Under the pieces are notes generated by a model. That model did not search any database and had not been told where the DNA came from. It worked only from the letters and a program-made list of their open reading frames with translations. From positions 3,348,001-3,412,000 of the forward strand of contig CADCXC010000038.1 in assembly GCA_902806595.1 (NCBI GenBank): DNA of 64,000 nucleotides, given 5' to 3'. The stretch comes from Pyrenopolyporus hunteri (taxonomy: Eukaryota > Ascomycota > Sordariomycetes > Xylariales > Hypoxylaceae). Made by a program: the position numbers and the translations under genes. Positions 12,045 through 25,072 of the stretch are shown here, in pieces (positions within the stretch are counted from its first letter, which is position 1; each line of letters starts with the position of its first letter).

Positions 12045-13311
12045 TCAGTCGGAGTGATCGTCGTGGTGATCTTCAGATCCAGCGTCGGACTTGGCATCGT
12101 TTTTGTGTACTTTCCGATGTCGTCGCAGATTTGACACGACGGAAAAGTGTCTTCCACAACCCTCAACCTCGCAACAGAAAGCTACACGTATTCACATTAG
12201 CATCTAGCCTAAATTGGAACGCATTCAGCTTTTGATTATACTCACGCTTCTCACCAGTGTGGCTATACATGTGAGTCTGGAGGGAACTGGGTCGAGTAAA
12301 GCGTTTGTCGCAGACTTTGCACTTGTGCTTCTTCTGGGTGCTTGACGACACTTTCGAGCTGAACTGGCCCATCATAGATTGAGGGGCGGGAGGGGGCTGC
12401 GTCATCAAATTCGGTCGAGGTAGCGTTCTAGAAGTAACAGACTCAATATCGGAGCCCGCTGTAGAGTAATCGCTAACAGACGAATCGACGGACCCTGCAT
12501 AATAACCACTACCATAATTGCTTGCCGACGAAATAGACGAATTCGTCGAGTGTGTCGACGGGAAGCCGTAGGAGTCGGCGGAGCCCCTGCCACGGTTGCC
12601 GGGAGGATATATCGCTCGAGGAGTCTCCTGGCTCATAGCTAGCATACCTTGGCCAGCGTCGAGAGCATCTGCGAAGCTCCTCCGATCGTCATTTTGAATA
12701 CCTCTATGATGCATGTCAACTAACGGATTCCGGTGAGAATGAGACGCATCGCCTGAGCCGGGATCGACCATCGGCGGTGACATAGATTGAGAATACCTTC
12801 GATTATCGGCTTCTGGCGCTAGGGCGAACGTTGAGCGCATTGGTGCCGGTGCGTACCCAGACACGCTATCATAGGAGCTGGGGGACGCCGAGTACGTCGC
12901 GTTGACCGGAGAAGCGGTCGTCGCTGTCGCGTACGCCGGTTCTCCGTAACCGGCCGACGTAGTTTGCATTCGGTTCATGTTTAAGAGATCTTGCGGCATA
13001 CTGAGTAAGTCCTGTTGTCCATAGGGGCCCGCCATGAGAGTGCTACCTGCTGAAGATGCCGTTACTGGGATGCTCCCGTATGATGCGATTGAAGCACCAC
13101 CGGTGCCTGCCCTCGCGGCGTGTTGCTTGGCCATAGAGTCGAGGCCACCTAAGTTGGCATTGAGTCCTTGCGAATACATGCCGTGGCTACCATGCTGGTT
13201 GGACGAGCCGGCAGCCCAGGGGTTGGTGAAATGCGGTGGGTTGGAGTAGGAAGACATGTGGTCGAAGTTGAGAGCCCCGAGTCGTGATTGATTATCAAGA
13301 GTCATAGTCAT
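12045..13311 (-). CDS. con7: C2H2 zinc-finger transcription factor Con7
   Basis: Homologue of the conidiation factor Con7 of filamentous ascomycetes, a nuclear DNA-binding protein needed in Magnaporthe for normal spores and appressoria. Exons on the minus strand are 13311-12246 and 12181-12045, giving 400 residues. The 64-nt intron 12182-12245 has a GTGAGT donor and a GTGTAG acceptor. Residues 1-320 are low-complexity Ser/Gly/Tyr/Pro sequence beginning MTMTLDNQSRLGALNFDHM, typical of the family. Finger 1 uses C331, C334, H347 and H351; finger 2 uses C359, C364, H377 and H381, in the order CKVCDKRF then CEVEGCGRHFSVVSNLRRH. The intron falls in the TGEKP linker between the fingers. The tail is acidic and His-rich and ends DDHSD. 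The start is the first ATG of the conserved N-terminal block. A long non-coding leader lies upstream. Confidence 0.93.
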
Positions 13312-16300
13312 CTTCGACGCAATATATCAGAAAAGAAGGGTTGGAAGTATGAAGCTTTCCAACACCTGAACCGGGACTCCTATTTTTCTCCTTCGTGAGA
13401 AAAAAAAAAGAGATGAAGTCTGGGTAGTAGGTAGGTAGTTCGCTGATCAGATGCGGGATCCCGAAGGGGACAGATTCGTGTCACCTTGCCGAGGCGGTGA
13501 CTTGTCTTTCAAGATCCAGTGAAGAAGATCCGTCACGAGCTACGGGAGGGGGATCAGCGAGCCTTAAGTGTGTTTGGCAGGACGCTTCAGGAAGTATGCG
13601 ACCAGGAACCCCCCGAATAGGTGGATGAAAGGTACACACTAGAGACGGGTGGTACTTTTCAGGCCAGCCCAATCGTCTGAGGCTTAACGCTCTCCAGCAA
13701 TTGGGACAGGTGGAACCAGTGTCCTTAGCCTACAGCGAAGTCCAGTGACGACGGTGAACAGATTGATCGACAATCCAATGTCCCGTACTAAAGCAGGTCG
13801 GGGCAGGGTTGGACACACTGTAGGGTGCCGCGCAGAGCAACGGTAGGGTAGGATATTGAAAAGATCGAACCGGGGCTGAAATTTGGAAAGATGGTGTCCA
13901 ATTTGATAGCAGCCGTTTTGGGTCTTTGACTGATCATGAGAATGTGGAGTTCGGTGGCTCGTTTCAGGACCGAAGCGTAGAAGATCAGCAGCGGCCAGAT
14001 ATCCGGGAGGTCAGATATACATATAAATTCGACGTGAGCGAGTGAGTGAGTGTACTTTGTTACAAGCGGCCTGGGCAAGGACTCGTTGATCTCTGTTATA
14101 TAGTCCTCTTATCTCCCCTTTGGTGTTTTGGGGGTGCAAAAACTCAGGAGGTTTATGTGCGTGCTGCGTGTGCGTGTTCTCTTTGTGAGTTTTGGATGGC
14201 GTGGTGTGGTTTAGCCCTTGTCGCCGACGTCGAGGCGTGAGATATTTCGTTGAAGGCGTTTTTTTGAGAGAGATGACGGGCGGAAAGAGGCACAGGCTAA
14301 GGAGCAGGACGGCAGGCTTTACATACACACAGATTTGCCCTTCTTAATTCGGCTACCTATTGTATTTTAGGTGTGATGGGAGTGGCCAGCTAGTACGTCA
14401 ACTAGCAGCATTAGAAGGACTGAAGAGTAGGGAGTTCGAAGCACCGGGCCTGTTAAAAACACCCAGGGGATCAGGGTCCCCTCTAACCCACACCAGATGA
14501 AGTGATAAATTGGGGCGAGTGGGACAACAAGCGCAGGGATCGAATACCGTGTACTATAACGGAGGCGAAGAGAGAGAGAAAAAAAAAAAAAAGAGGTTGA
14601 GGTACGGGAAATGCCATTAAACTAGGTATGTAATAAGAAAGAGTGTGTGTACCGCGGTAGGTACGGACACAAAAGGAGATGAGAGAACATGGCAGGGTAT
14701 GGTTGAAGGTAACGGCAAGGGTCTATGGCTAAGGCTACGGGGGGTGCGGTCCTGGGGTGGCTAGCTCTGAACATGTACCGGTACGGGTGGGCACTATCAT
14801 TAAGACATATCCTTGTCCGGTTTCCGTATAAAATGTGGTTATGTACAAAGAGACGAGGTACAACGTAATACGTACTATGGTATGTGGGCGGAAGGGAGTG
14901 TGTACTGTATTGTACGTGCTATGTACGGATATAATAGGGCTCGTCCTTAGCTTACGCCACCGATGCGGAGGATGGAAGGATGGGGGTTGCCGTTATGCAG
15001 GGTCTGAAGGGAGCACAAAGCCGGCTCAGCACTTTTAATCACAAATATCTCTCTATTGATTTATTTTCTTTTTTATTTTGATTTTTTTTGCTTCCATTTC
15101 CCTTTTTCGCACTGCCGGCCCTAATAACGACCCTAGCCCACGCCCCAGCCCATGTACGGATTATTCCATAATGTCTCCTCCCTCTCGCTTTTTCCTCTCT
15201 CTCTCTTACTATTTTTATATACAACGATTCAGGAGGTGTCCCTTTTAGAAGAAAGTGTTCAGGTTTCTAAGAGATATATAAGTGAGGCACTGTATGTGGT
15301 ATGCCACACAATACGACATCCTCGGACACGGTACTTGTAGTCGGGCGTTGTGTTTACGCACTACTTATCCCATAACCTGACCCTTTCCCCTTTGGTGGGA
15401 AGGATGAAGCTAAGGGCAACCTAGCTTGGGTCTCTTGGCAAATACCTACGTCATGCGGTGTGTGAATAGTGATTGGACACATTCAAGATCTCCACAAAAG
15501 TGGCACCAAATGTGAACGGAGAACATGCACCTGCTCTTCCAAAATCCTACTAAGACACGACATCATTGAGCCCATTGAACACATCGAACACAGTGAACCC
15601 AGTAAACCCACGTTGATGACTAAAAAGCAGGACGGACTTCTCTGTCCCGGTATCAAGGGAGATGAACAAGTACGAGTCAAACGTAGAAAGTAGCATGGGA
15701 CAAAGAAATTCGTTTTTGTCTATTTATTTTTTTTTTCTGTTACGAAACTAATAATAATTACCTCACCCGTCTACCGCCTCGCTTTTTCTTTTTCCATTGC
15801 ACCGAAAGACTACTTACCTAGGTAGCTACCACTACTACCATTCAAGCTAGGTCTGTCTATAGACGGTCCCGCACTATAGTCTTCGTGGCTGTCGTGTGGT
15901 CCTCGCGTCCCAGCCGCCAACGGCTTGGCATTTTTTTTAGAACTTGCGGTTTACGGCACGGGTGATAAGAATGGAATGAATCCAACCAGAGGAATGACGA
16001 TAGAATAGTCTACGCCGCCCGCTTCATGCGTACATGGAGTAGGACTTTACAGAACAGATGTCCTCGGGATGAAACCGAGGGTTGCATGTATGACGATATT
16101 TTCGAGCCAGTCGGGCCAGCTCCCTGAGTCCTTGAAGCTAATTAAGCTGGTACAGCCTCGGGGGGGGGAAAGTGGACGGCTATTGCTCAGTGCTCATGGG
16201 ACTGACGTCGTCGGTCAGGATTGACCAGCGAAGGAAGGCCTATGTGCAAGCAAGTATGACGGCGGTATCCCGAAGAGGCCCTGTTCTCTAGTACCCTTTA

Positions 16301-17000
16301 ATTGTACGTGGGAGAGGGGCTTTCTGGGGCTCAATCTAACCAACCCGACGACTACGTATGGTAAGACGCATGTAGGGTGGATATAAACCACGAGCATATT
16401 CCGTTCACCTCAGTATGTACGTAGGCAAGTAACTTGCGCTTATGTTGGCATGGTGCTGACGGCCGTGCAACCTCATCGCCGTATCTTTCCACCCTATGTA
16501 GTATACAAGAAGAGGGTACCGTCAACGAATAAACAAATAATAAATAAATAAAAACAGGCATGGGATGACAGGAAAGCACATGGCGGTTTGGAACGAGCGA
16601 GGACAATAGATGAAATACCTCGCAACAGTTATTACACATAACACAAAAAATCCCCGACGTAAGGTAAGGACTTCCTGTACGAAATACTTAGCGGTCGGTT
16701 CTTTGGCACTTATCTGCGATGATGCTTGTTTCCGGGTCAGGGAGATACAGTTACACTAACTTCTTCGACGGGGAAATCTCTTGGCGATGACTGGGGTGTC
16801 GTCATAGTCTTTAAGGACCCTCGGAAGGAAGATTTGAGATGTCCAATGCGAATGGCAGATGATTGGCCACAATTGTGGTCGGCGGGAAATACAGCATAAG
16901 CAAGCCCTTGAAGATGCCTCCACAAATTGCAAATGACACAATTGAATAATTTTCAATGGATGGAGGACCATTGAGTAGTCGGCCAATCAATATCGGCGAC
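13312..17000. other. con7 upstream region and spacer
   Basis: No gene supported. The first one to two kilobases upstream of con7 probably hold its promoter and a long leader, with several short ATG-led frames that could act as upstream ORFs if transcribed. Purine-rich and A-rich tracts and TACCTAGGTA at 15815-15824 are present. An imperfect repeat of GAACACA/GAACCCA words lies near 15565-15615. Confidence 0.45.
14579..14592. repeat. A14 homopolymer after a GA tract
   Basis: Fourteen A residues directly follow a GAGAGAGAG run. Confidence 0.95.
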
Positions 17001-19500
17001 TTCAGAAAAAGAATGAACACGGGCTTCTATAATATGCCGGGTGGAAAAGAACCGAACGCTAAGAAATAGGTACTTTTCCTTTTCCCCTTTCCCTTCGCTT
17101 TCAATAAAGGCTAGGAAGACACGAGCCCATTCGTAAGTAGGTTATGTACGCCACCCAGGACAGAACTATCTATTAGCATGCACGTAGCCGTAAATTTCTA
17201 CATAGTTCACACAACATACGCGTAAGCTAGATAATAGATATACGCGTAGTCACCTACCTACATGTAGTTGCAATAGTTCATGTATCTGCCCTACGTATAC
17301 CTACTCCAGCTACATGTACCTACCTACTTAACCTAATGTATGAAGGTTGAAAGGGGGGAACATGTAATTAACATAGGTATTGGTCGCGGTATAGTTAAAT
17401 TGCTGCTTAAATGAACGAAATAAATGAAAACAAATGAAAACGGCAGTTCAAGATCTGAGCAACGTCATATATGCCAGATGGTGTTCTTCAAGGCTAAAAC
17501 AGGGCTTAGTCAACGGCGTTCCAATTTCTTTTTAAGCTTGAATTTTAGTGGGAAGACCAAAACGCGGCCCGGGCAAACCTTCGGTCGTTTACAGGACTGG
17601 ACTGAAACATTGAATAGACCATTTACAAGCCACCGACGAGCTATCGCCCCCGTGATCCAGTCCAGCGGTTCCGTGCGGATCACAACGCCATCAGGAAAGC
17701 CCGTCGAAGCACCGTCTCCAGCCCGGCAGACCGCCACAGAGTCAGATCTCCAGATATATATGTATGTATAAAGCCAGGCAAGGTACCGGATGGATCAACT
17801 CGAGAGACACTAAGTCACTAGGCTAGGTACCTTGTAGGTGCTGTAAGTACGGATACCCCAGTTTAGGGGGAATTCCATTCCATTGCCTAAACACGTGGCG
17901 AGCACTAGGTACCTAGATATAACATCTAATATCAAAATCCAGGTACCGAATTATTTAGCGTATGTATGCAAGGTGAGATGACTCGTTCGTCATTTAGAAC
18001 CATGGCAAGGTTAAGTAGGAAAGTGGCCGTCTTGGATATTAAACTTATCCGTTCCTTTATATTACATCCGCACGGCTTTACCACGTATGGATAAACCGTG
18101 CTTTCGGGGGTGAAAATTACATGCACGTGGGTAAACGGTTCAGCTGTTAAAGTTACCTACCTACATACCTGCTTCCCATCTACCAACCCAACACACACAT
18201 AGGTAGGTAATACCTAGGTAGGTAGGTAGGTAACTTACTTACATATCACGTAGGGACGCATGTATGCATCATGTCAAGGTCAGAAGACTGCTCTCTACCA
18301 CCTAATGTAATCCCTCTATGTAATCCCTCTCTCTCTCCTCATTGTCGACTCGGAAACCGTGAGGCTTTTCTGGTCGGCGAGGATCAGAGAATACCCGTAC
18401 CAACAGGCTTGCGAACGTTCGGTACATAGAGAGAGGGACCCTGCATCGTCACCTATCACCCATACCCGCAGCTCGAGACCGGGTTGCATTCGATACTATC
18501 GCGCCGCGAAGAGAGCTCCATGGCAAATTCCTGGCGGCTTGGCATTCGCCTCTTTCTATCGCGCTTATGCCATTTTAGACCTCGAAGGAGAAGGCTAAGG
18601 CAGGTTTATTGTCTTGATACGGCAAACTATTACAACCTGTCAGCAGACATCTGCATATACACCCGCATGCGCGTGCAGGATCCCTTGAACGGTAATAGGG
18701 CTAATATAAAAGTAGAGTAGCTATAGTGCCATACATGGCCACATACATACATCCATGGGCGTTGGAAGTCTACCTCCTATGTAAGTGCGCGCCAATGGGA
18801 GCCGGGATGTTCGTATGTAGCCATCCAAGCAGCATCCAAAGGCGTCCAAAGACGTCCAAGTAGGTATGTATGTGGTAGGTAGGTACATACAAAGTAAAAA
18901 GTCGATAGTGGTGCGAACTAATATATTGATCTGGAGTCGGTTTTATTAAGTCGCATGTGGTTCCTAGCACTTCCCTTGGCAAATTCAATCAGATTCCCGA
19001 GGAAGCGCGACGTTGATGGATCAGCAATGTGTCAACGGCACTTGCCAGAGCCACCAAAGCCCACTTTTCCCGCTGTCTGGGTATCAACGGTAAATTCGTA
19101 TGGTCTGTTTCAAGAGTCGATTCCTCAGACGATTTCTTAGATGTAGGTAATGCCGGGAACTGCCCTACACCTACCGTACCTGCCATATACTAGCACACAT
19201 GCAGTAGGTAGGTAAGTGTCTACTCACCCACCTACCTACCTGAGTCAGGTACCTCCTACCTACCGACATAACATAACGTGTGAATCTAATGAAACTCTAT
19301 ACATATAATATACATGTACCTAATGATTTAAGTGTAGATTTGTAGCGTACATAGGTACTTAGGGAGGTAGTATGTATAATATCGACCATATAACGTAGCA
19401 GGCACATCCATATAAATGTAAGGTACCTATCCAAAGCAAGTGCTCATTTAATACTCTTGCCAATACGACCAACCCTAAAGTTAGGGGCACGTACGTACGC
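17001..19500. other. Gene-free stretch with TAGG/CCTA lattice
   Basis: Rich in CCTA/TAGG words, including a longer run at 18201-18233 that contains TACCTAGGTA at 18211-18220. The open frame at 17424-17771 has no recognisable motif and is matched by a frame on the other strand, so I do not call it. Confidence 0.5.
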
Positions 19501-20081
19501 ACATAGAGAAAACAACAACATGAACATTGAAATTACTTAAGCATCCCAAAAACATACTCGCATCAAGTCTGGCGCATACAATCTTCGTACCAAACTTACC
19601 CTCCTTCCGCATCGCACACCGCAATCTACTATCAACTACCCGTTCTGCTTCGGCCGTTAGACTCGTACGGGACCACGGTCTTCTTCTAGAAGTTCGACAG
19701 CGTCGACTTATGGGACAAATTGCGAATGGTATTTTATCTCCAAATTGCGCAGGAGATATTGACGTCCACACTGACCAACTCCGGGACAAATAAACCAGCC
19801 AGTCAAACGACTCAGGGCATCGGCCAAGAGACATGGGTGTGTTTCAAGTAGAAATCCGACTGGCATTCCCCAAATGTAGCGTTGGCAGTACAACTCAGAT
19901 CCCGGCTGTTTGCCTGGCAGATAGTGGGCGATCATCTCCATTCCTGGAGATCTTATAAAGAAACGGCGTCTCTAGCGCAACTCTACCGCAGCGCTCCCCT
20001 TGCACCCCCCATCTGCATCTCAGCACCCACCACACCCAGCTCTTCTTTTCTACTAGTTAGGATAGGATGGGATTTCTACCT

Positions 20082-20132
20082 ATGGAGCGCATGGAGCGTA
20101 TGGAGCGTGTGGAATGTACTGCCTATGGAGCG
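20082..20132. repeat. Nonamer tandem repeat ATGGAGCGY
   Basis: Three adjacent 9-nt units at 20082-20108 and a fourth copy at 20124-20132 after a 15-nt spacer. Confidence 0.92.
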
Positions 20133-23100
20133 TTCTGAAGTATCATCACATACCCGACGAATTATCACGAAGAGGCGAACACCCAATAACAGCCACCTCG
20201 GCGCTTTGGTACGAGGGTTCCTTCTAAGGTCCGGCTCCGAGTGGTACCGTATCGGTCGTGGCTGTTCTTGTCCTCATTACGACGGAGAGAGGACCCAAAC
20301 GAACAGATCGCAAGTCTGGGTGAATTACGAATGCCGGACCTCCCTGGGCCTAATCCTACGCCTGCTCGCACGGCAGTGAAGAGTAGTATTCAAGGATCCG
20401 GAAGACTTGCCTCGCCTTGGCACCACCGCTTACTGTGAAGAGCCAGTCTAGGATAACGCATTTCGAGAACAAATTCTTCAACCCATACTCCCGTAACCGC
20501 TTGTAGACGCACCACCAAAAAGAATGATGCTGAGCTAATACAGCTTCGTGTCGAGGGAGCTAGCCAGCGCACCCACGCTGCCGAAGCCGGCCTCTGGGGG
20601 ACAGAAGAGAGGCTAGAAGATTGGTCGCCGACCAAAGTCGACGAGGGTGTCATTAGCAAATTTCCTGCGAGCCTATTCCCCAACACACCAACACACTAAT
20701 TTCTAGCACCAGGATTCAATACATGCGGAGCCTTATTACGGACGCATACTAGATAGCAAGCCAAGCTATATTCCGGCTATTTCAAACTTCAAACTTTTTT
20801 TTCTGCCTTTTCTTTTCTTTCCTCTTCTTCGTTTCGGGCTCATCAGTCGATACGAGCTATCACATCAAAAGCTAACCTCGAATTCGTGCCTACCGGAATC
20901 CTTCACGTCAAATGCAAAACTGCATAGCAAGTGCTGACTACGCAGTAGATAAAATCAACGACCCGTAAAATGAGTGAATGGGCAACGTTCATGCCCACTA
21001 TGGCTCGGACATAAAAACTGATAGATGAGGCTTGCAGCCGAACCCCATCCTCCAATAGTATCGCTCTGTATAGGATAGGACTCAAGCCAAGACAGCCTAT
21101 TGCATTTCGGGCTTACACGGAAAGTTTCCCAGCGCGCAGCGAGCGTCAAACGTCAGCTCGGACGACCTGTGTGGCCAAGTCATACTACATATCTCTCCGA
21201 GACAACCACGACGATAGGGCTGCCACGCATGTATATGGGTTTATGGGGAAATTGATAGATGTGGGTAACAATAATAATATTTGGATATGGCCTCGATACC
21301 CCCGGACTCCTTCGCGACGCCATCGTCCGTGCTAGACGTCCATATTCCTCGTTCCATCGTTGTGACAACTTTGATTCCAACGTGGCTGAGCACAATTGTT
21401 CCCTTTTAATAACGAATATTGGCCGCAGATGCCCCGAAAAGTGATGAATGATTGTGATGGTTCTGTTTATGAACGGCGACTTCTCTCACCCAAAATGAGG
21501 TCCTCCTTGCATCACAATCCTATTCAAATGAGATGCGAGCCAGATGGGTCGTTTCATATTTATATTTCGACGTAGTTCCATGACTGCAGACTTCAACTAG
21601 ATTCACAACACTGCCCCAGGCCAACCCTTATAATCCGAATTTCAAAACCTAGCATCGCTACTCCGTGTAGTGTTGCCACAGGTACTTTTAAAGCAGTATT
21701 ATCACTACACAGTAAACTGTTTGCAAATGTCTTATTTACACAAAATAGACACGAGCTGCAACTTACGCCACATCATGACCATTCCCGGTTACCGTTCAAT
21801 ATCTTATACGCCCGCTAAATGTGTAAGTACCTACGCATACTTTCCCCAAATGGTGGGCAATTCCGATATCACAATTGCTAGGGTCTCCCATCCCCTCTTA
21901 GTGCCGGGGAGTAAATGTTACTAGAGTAATGCCAGTAAAGCCACCGCCAACAGAGCGAAGGATAGGCTCATCCCCTACCTCGGGAAGAGTATAAGCCGTA
22001 ACTAGGCATGTCTATATGCACGAGATTGTCCTTAAAACCACGCAGCTTAGTAGAGTGGTAGGTATTGTCTAGAAGACCGCTCGTACATGGAAAGAGAATT
22101 GCCTTCGGGCCGCCCGAAAGTCCTACGGATCAGACTCCCCCGCGGCTCCGATTCCTAGAGACCTCCAAAAGGAGCGAGCACGCAATTTTACGAGTAAGAA
22201 TAAGCCTCGTAGCTCATTTGGGACAGCCTGACCCTTAGTGGGTGTTCATATAATTCTACCGGGAACGTGACAACGAACATATGTTCTCTAAGTGCTCGTG
22301 GAGCAGACGCTCGGAAGCCACTCCTCTCTTCAGGGTTACTACCAGATGAAGCTCCACTATATGGTAGGGTATTGTTCATGCACGCGGAACGTACAGGAGA
22401 GCCTCTATGCACGATTAGTATGGCAGTCAGGTCGAAACATTGTTGGTAACCTAATCGAGGTTGCAACCATAGAACTTGCAGTGCCATCGGTAATGAAACA
22501 GGAAGCGCTGTAATTTACACCCGGGAGCCTACGATCCTCCGTACGGTTGCGAAGACATGGTTAGTATAAGGAATGGCATATACTATGCGGCAAGTCAATT
22601 GCTCTAAGCCGTGTGGTCGTATACCCACCTATCAATTTTATCTTCGCTTACAAGATGAATCCTCATACCCTCCCCCCCTATTAGAGACGTCATCGTGGGT
22701 TGTGTGTAATACCATAACAAAAAGAGTTACATAGACGGATCAACGAGGCCTTAACTCCATCACAGGGGTACAGCAGCTCTCTACTAATTTTTTTCATATC
22801 GAACACGAGTTTAGAGTTCCAAGCGCTATACAAGCTAGCATCAATGTGCGTAGAGGCGCTTCTGATAAATCCATACACAATCGACCCAATATGTCTCCGT
22901 AGGACGAACAGGAGAGCACTCTTCCTGAGGCAATATACACATTGTCGAATAATTCTCCGATGACGATCGAGGCAATCCCGCGAGACTCCAAAAGAGAACC
23001 TGCCCTCGGCGGGAAGACACCATGAGGAGATGCGCGGCCGTCCCCACCACTCGATCATCGCGTCTCTAGCAGCGTCGTAGTAAGGAATACGAGTCTGGGG

Positions 23101-24185
23101 AACATCTAAGCTGCATGTCGACCCCTATAGTCTCGAGGTCTGGGTCCAGATGACGACAAATCCGGGTCTATAATATTGCCCGCTGTCGGCTGAGACCTTG
23201 CGGCTAAATGTGTGCAACGTGGTACGATGTCCGCCGTCCCGGTCTTACGGAGCTTGGCCGACGCGTTTATTCAGCCCCTAGAGGTTGTATAGGTAGTGAA
23301 AGGATTTCTGCTGGGGGAACTTTTGCTTTTGAGGTGGTGATGGTGGTCGGGTTGGGGGTTATGGTCTAAGTGGCCGCGCCAGGACTGTTGTGTAAGGGTG
23401 GAAGAGTTACACTACGCCGGAACCGCAATTGCCCTGCCTTGCTACGAAAGATACCTAGTATGATCCCTAGGAATGGGTGATTCCGATGTTAACTAGTTGA
23501 GTAATGGAATTTTATAACCTTGGCCGAGCTCCATGCAAGTCTCCAACCTATAGCAACTCTACGACACCAACTCTATAGACATCGCTGGTTACGAATACGT
23601 AAAGTACTGCCATCCATGCGGTCTCTATACCCTCTTTACCAACACATACCTAACTAATCTCATTCGATTCACCGCGGAGGAGTACCACGCCTCCTCCCTA
23701 ACACGGGGTGGCCCAAAGCATCAGGCTAATGAAGGGATCTCCGCGAGTCAGCGAATCCGGTCGCACTCGAGCGAGTGATGTGATCATTCTTCGTTGGAGA
23801 AGTCGATCATCGAGAGAGATCATCACCACATCGCATAGTTTGCGGTGGGCGTGAAGGGAGATAGGCAAGGATCATAGGAGATCGCTTAACCCCTATCCCC
23901 GGATAGGTCGAGAAGCGAAGCCTCGGAGATGATCGGTGCAAGTCGTGGTTAATCAATGCGAGACCTTGGGTTAATATGGCTACAGGCGGGAACGAACATG
24001 TCTCGTGGTCGGCTCGTTCCTATGCGAAGAGGTGATGAGATCAGAATTTTCCTGGCCCGTCGTGGCGGTCGGGGTAATTCGGAGGGTAGAGTAGGGTACG
24101 ATAACACTCAGCTTCAGCATCGTCGAAGAGAGCTTCAGAGGTGCGTGGACCTGTTTAAGTATTTGAATTGCGATGTGAAAGCCCT

Positions 24186-24211
24186 ACGAGTACTTTCGAC
24201 GAGTACTTTCG
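24186..24211. repeat. Perfect 13-bp tandem duplication
   Basis: ACGAGTACTTTCG occurs twice, head to tail, without a mismatch. Confidence 0.95.
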
Positions 24212-25072
24212 TAATGAGGTTAACTAAGTACTACGGGACTCTGTAGACTCTGAATAGGGGAGCTGTTGATTCCATAGGATATGGAGTGACACTATACTCT
24301 AGCGTCTATGCAAATGACGGTGTAGCTTCCCCTATCTGATAGTGTATAATAAGGGCTTCGTGTGTCGATGCTTGACTACGTCTGGACGTGACAGGTCTTT
24401 GGAGAGAAGACAAATAATATCCTATATATTTACGTGGCCGCTTAAGACTACCTCGTGGATATCGCTGAGCTTATCATCATTGATATTCTTATGTAAAAAT
24501 AGCCCCAAGAGGTAATGGTAGATAGATCATGATAGACCCAGAGGTTGGAATCACTCAGATTTGATATTATACTCTTAGTGGGGAGTCTACTGTACTACGC
24601 CCAGCATTTACCTTGATTACCACAATGATAATCAAATCGCAAGGCAGTCGTGCCGGTAAGGCTCGCATCCTCGAAGTGTACGTTGGAATGTAGCCGGACG
24701 GTTCTGAATAGGCCCCTATCTTAAGTACGCGATGGGGTATGCCTTGTATAATAAGGGTGACCTAACGGACGAAACTATCGCTTCAATAAAGATTCGTAAG
24801 GAACAACATATTAAACAGAGAGACGTGGAATAGCAGAGAACTAATACATATTAATGTATTGATAAGGGATTCTTATTTTCTCTATGTACCTATCTATAAA
24901 GGGGTTAACGAGCATAGGTATATGTAAACACGCAGAAAAACCTTCCCGATAATGCTCAGATTGAAATCAAATGGTATTGGGATGAAGAGGGATTGTTAAG
25001 GACCGTCCCTTTTCCTTATTGCGGAGAAGACTGGGCAGAGTTGTTGAGGATGGTAAATGTCGTTGCTTGTTC

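Larger units (their letters stand above)
19501..25072. other. Gene-poor stretch, no supportable gene
   Basis: Open frames up to 165 codons (19882-20379) overlap each other on several frames, and none shows family motifs. From about 24250 to 25000 the sequence becomes visibly richer in A and T, which could mark an old decayed element, but no terminal repeats or transposase motifs can be read. Confidence 0.4.

Noticed and set aside
12163..12245. Single-finger C-terminus of con7
   Set aside because: It arises from reading into the intron; the spliced form has the second conserved finger.
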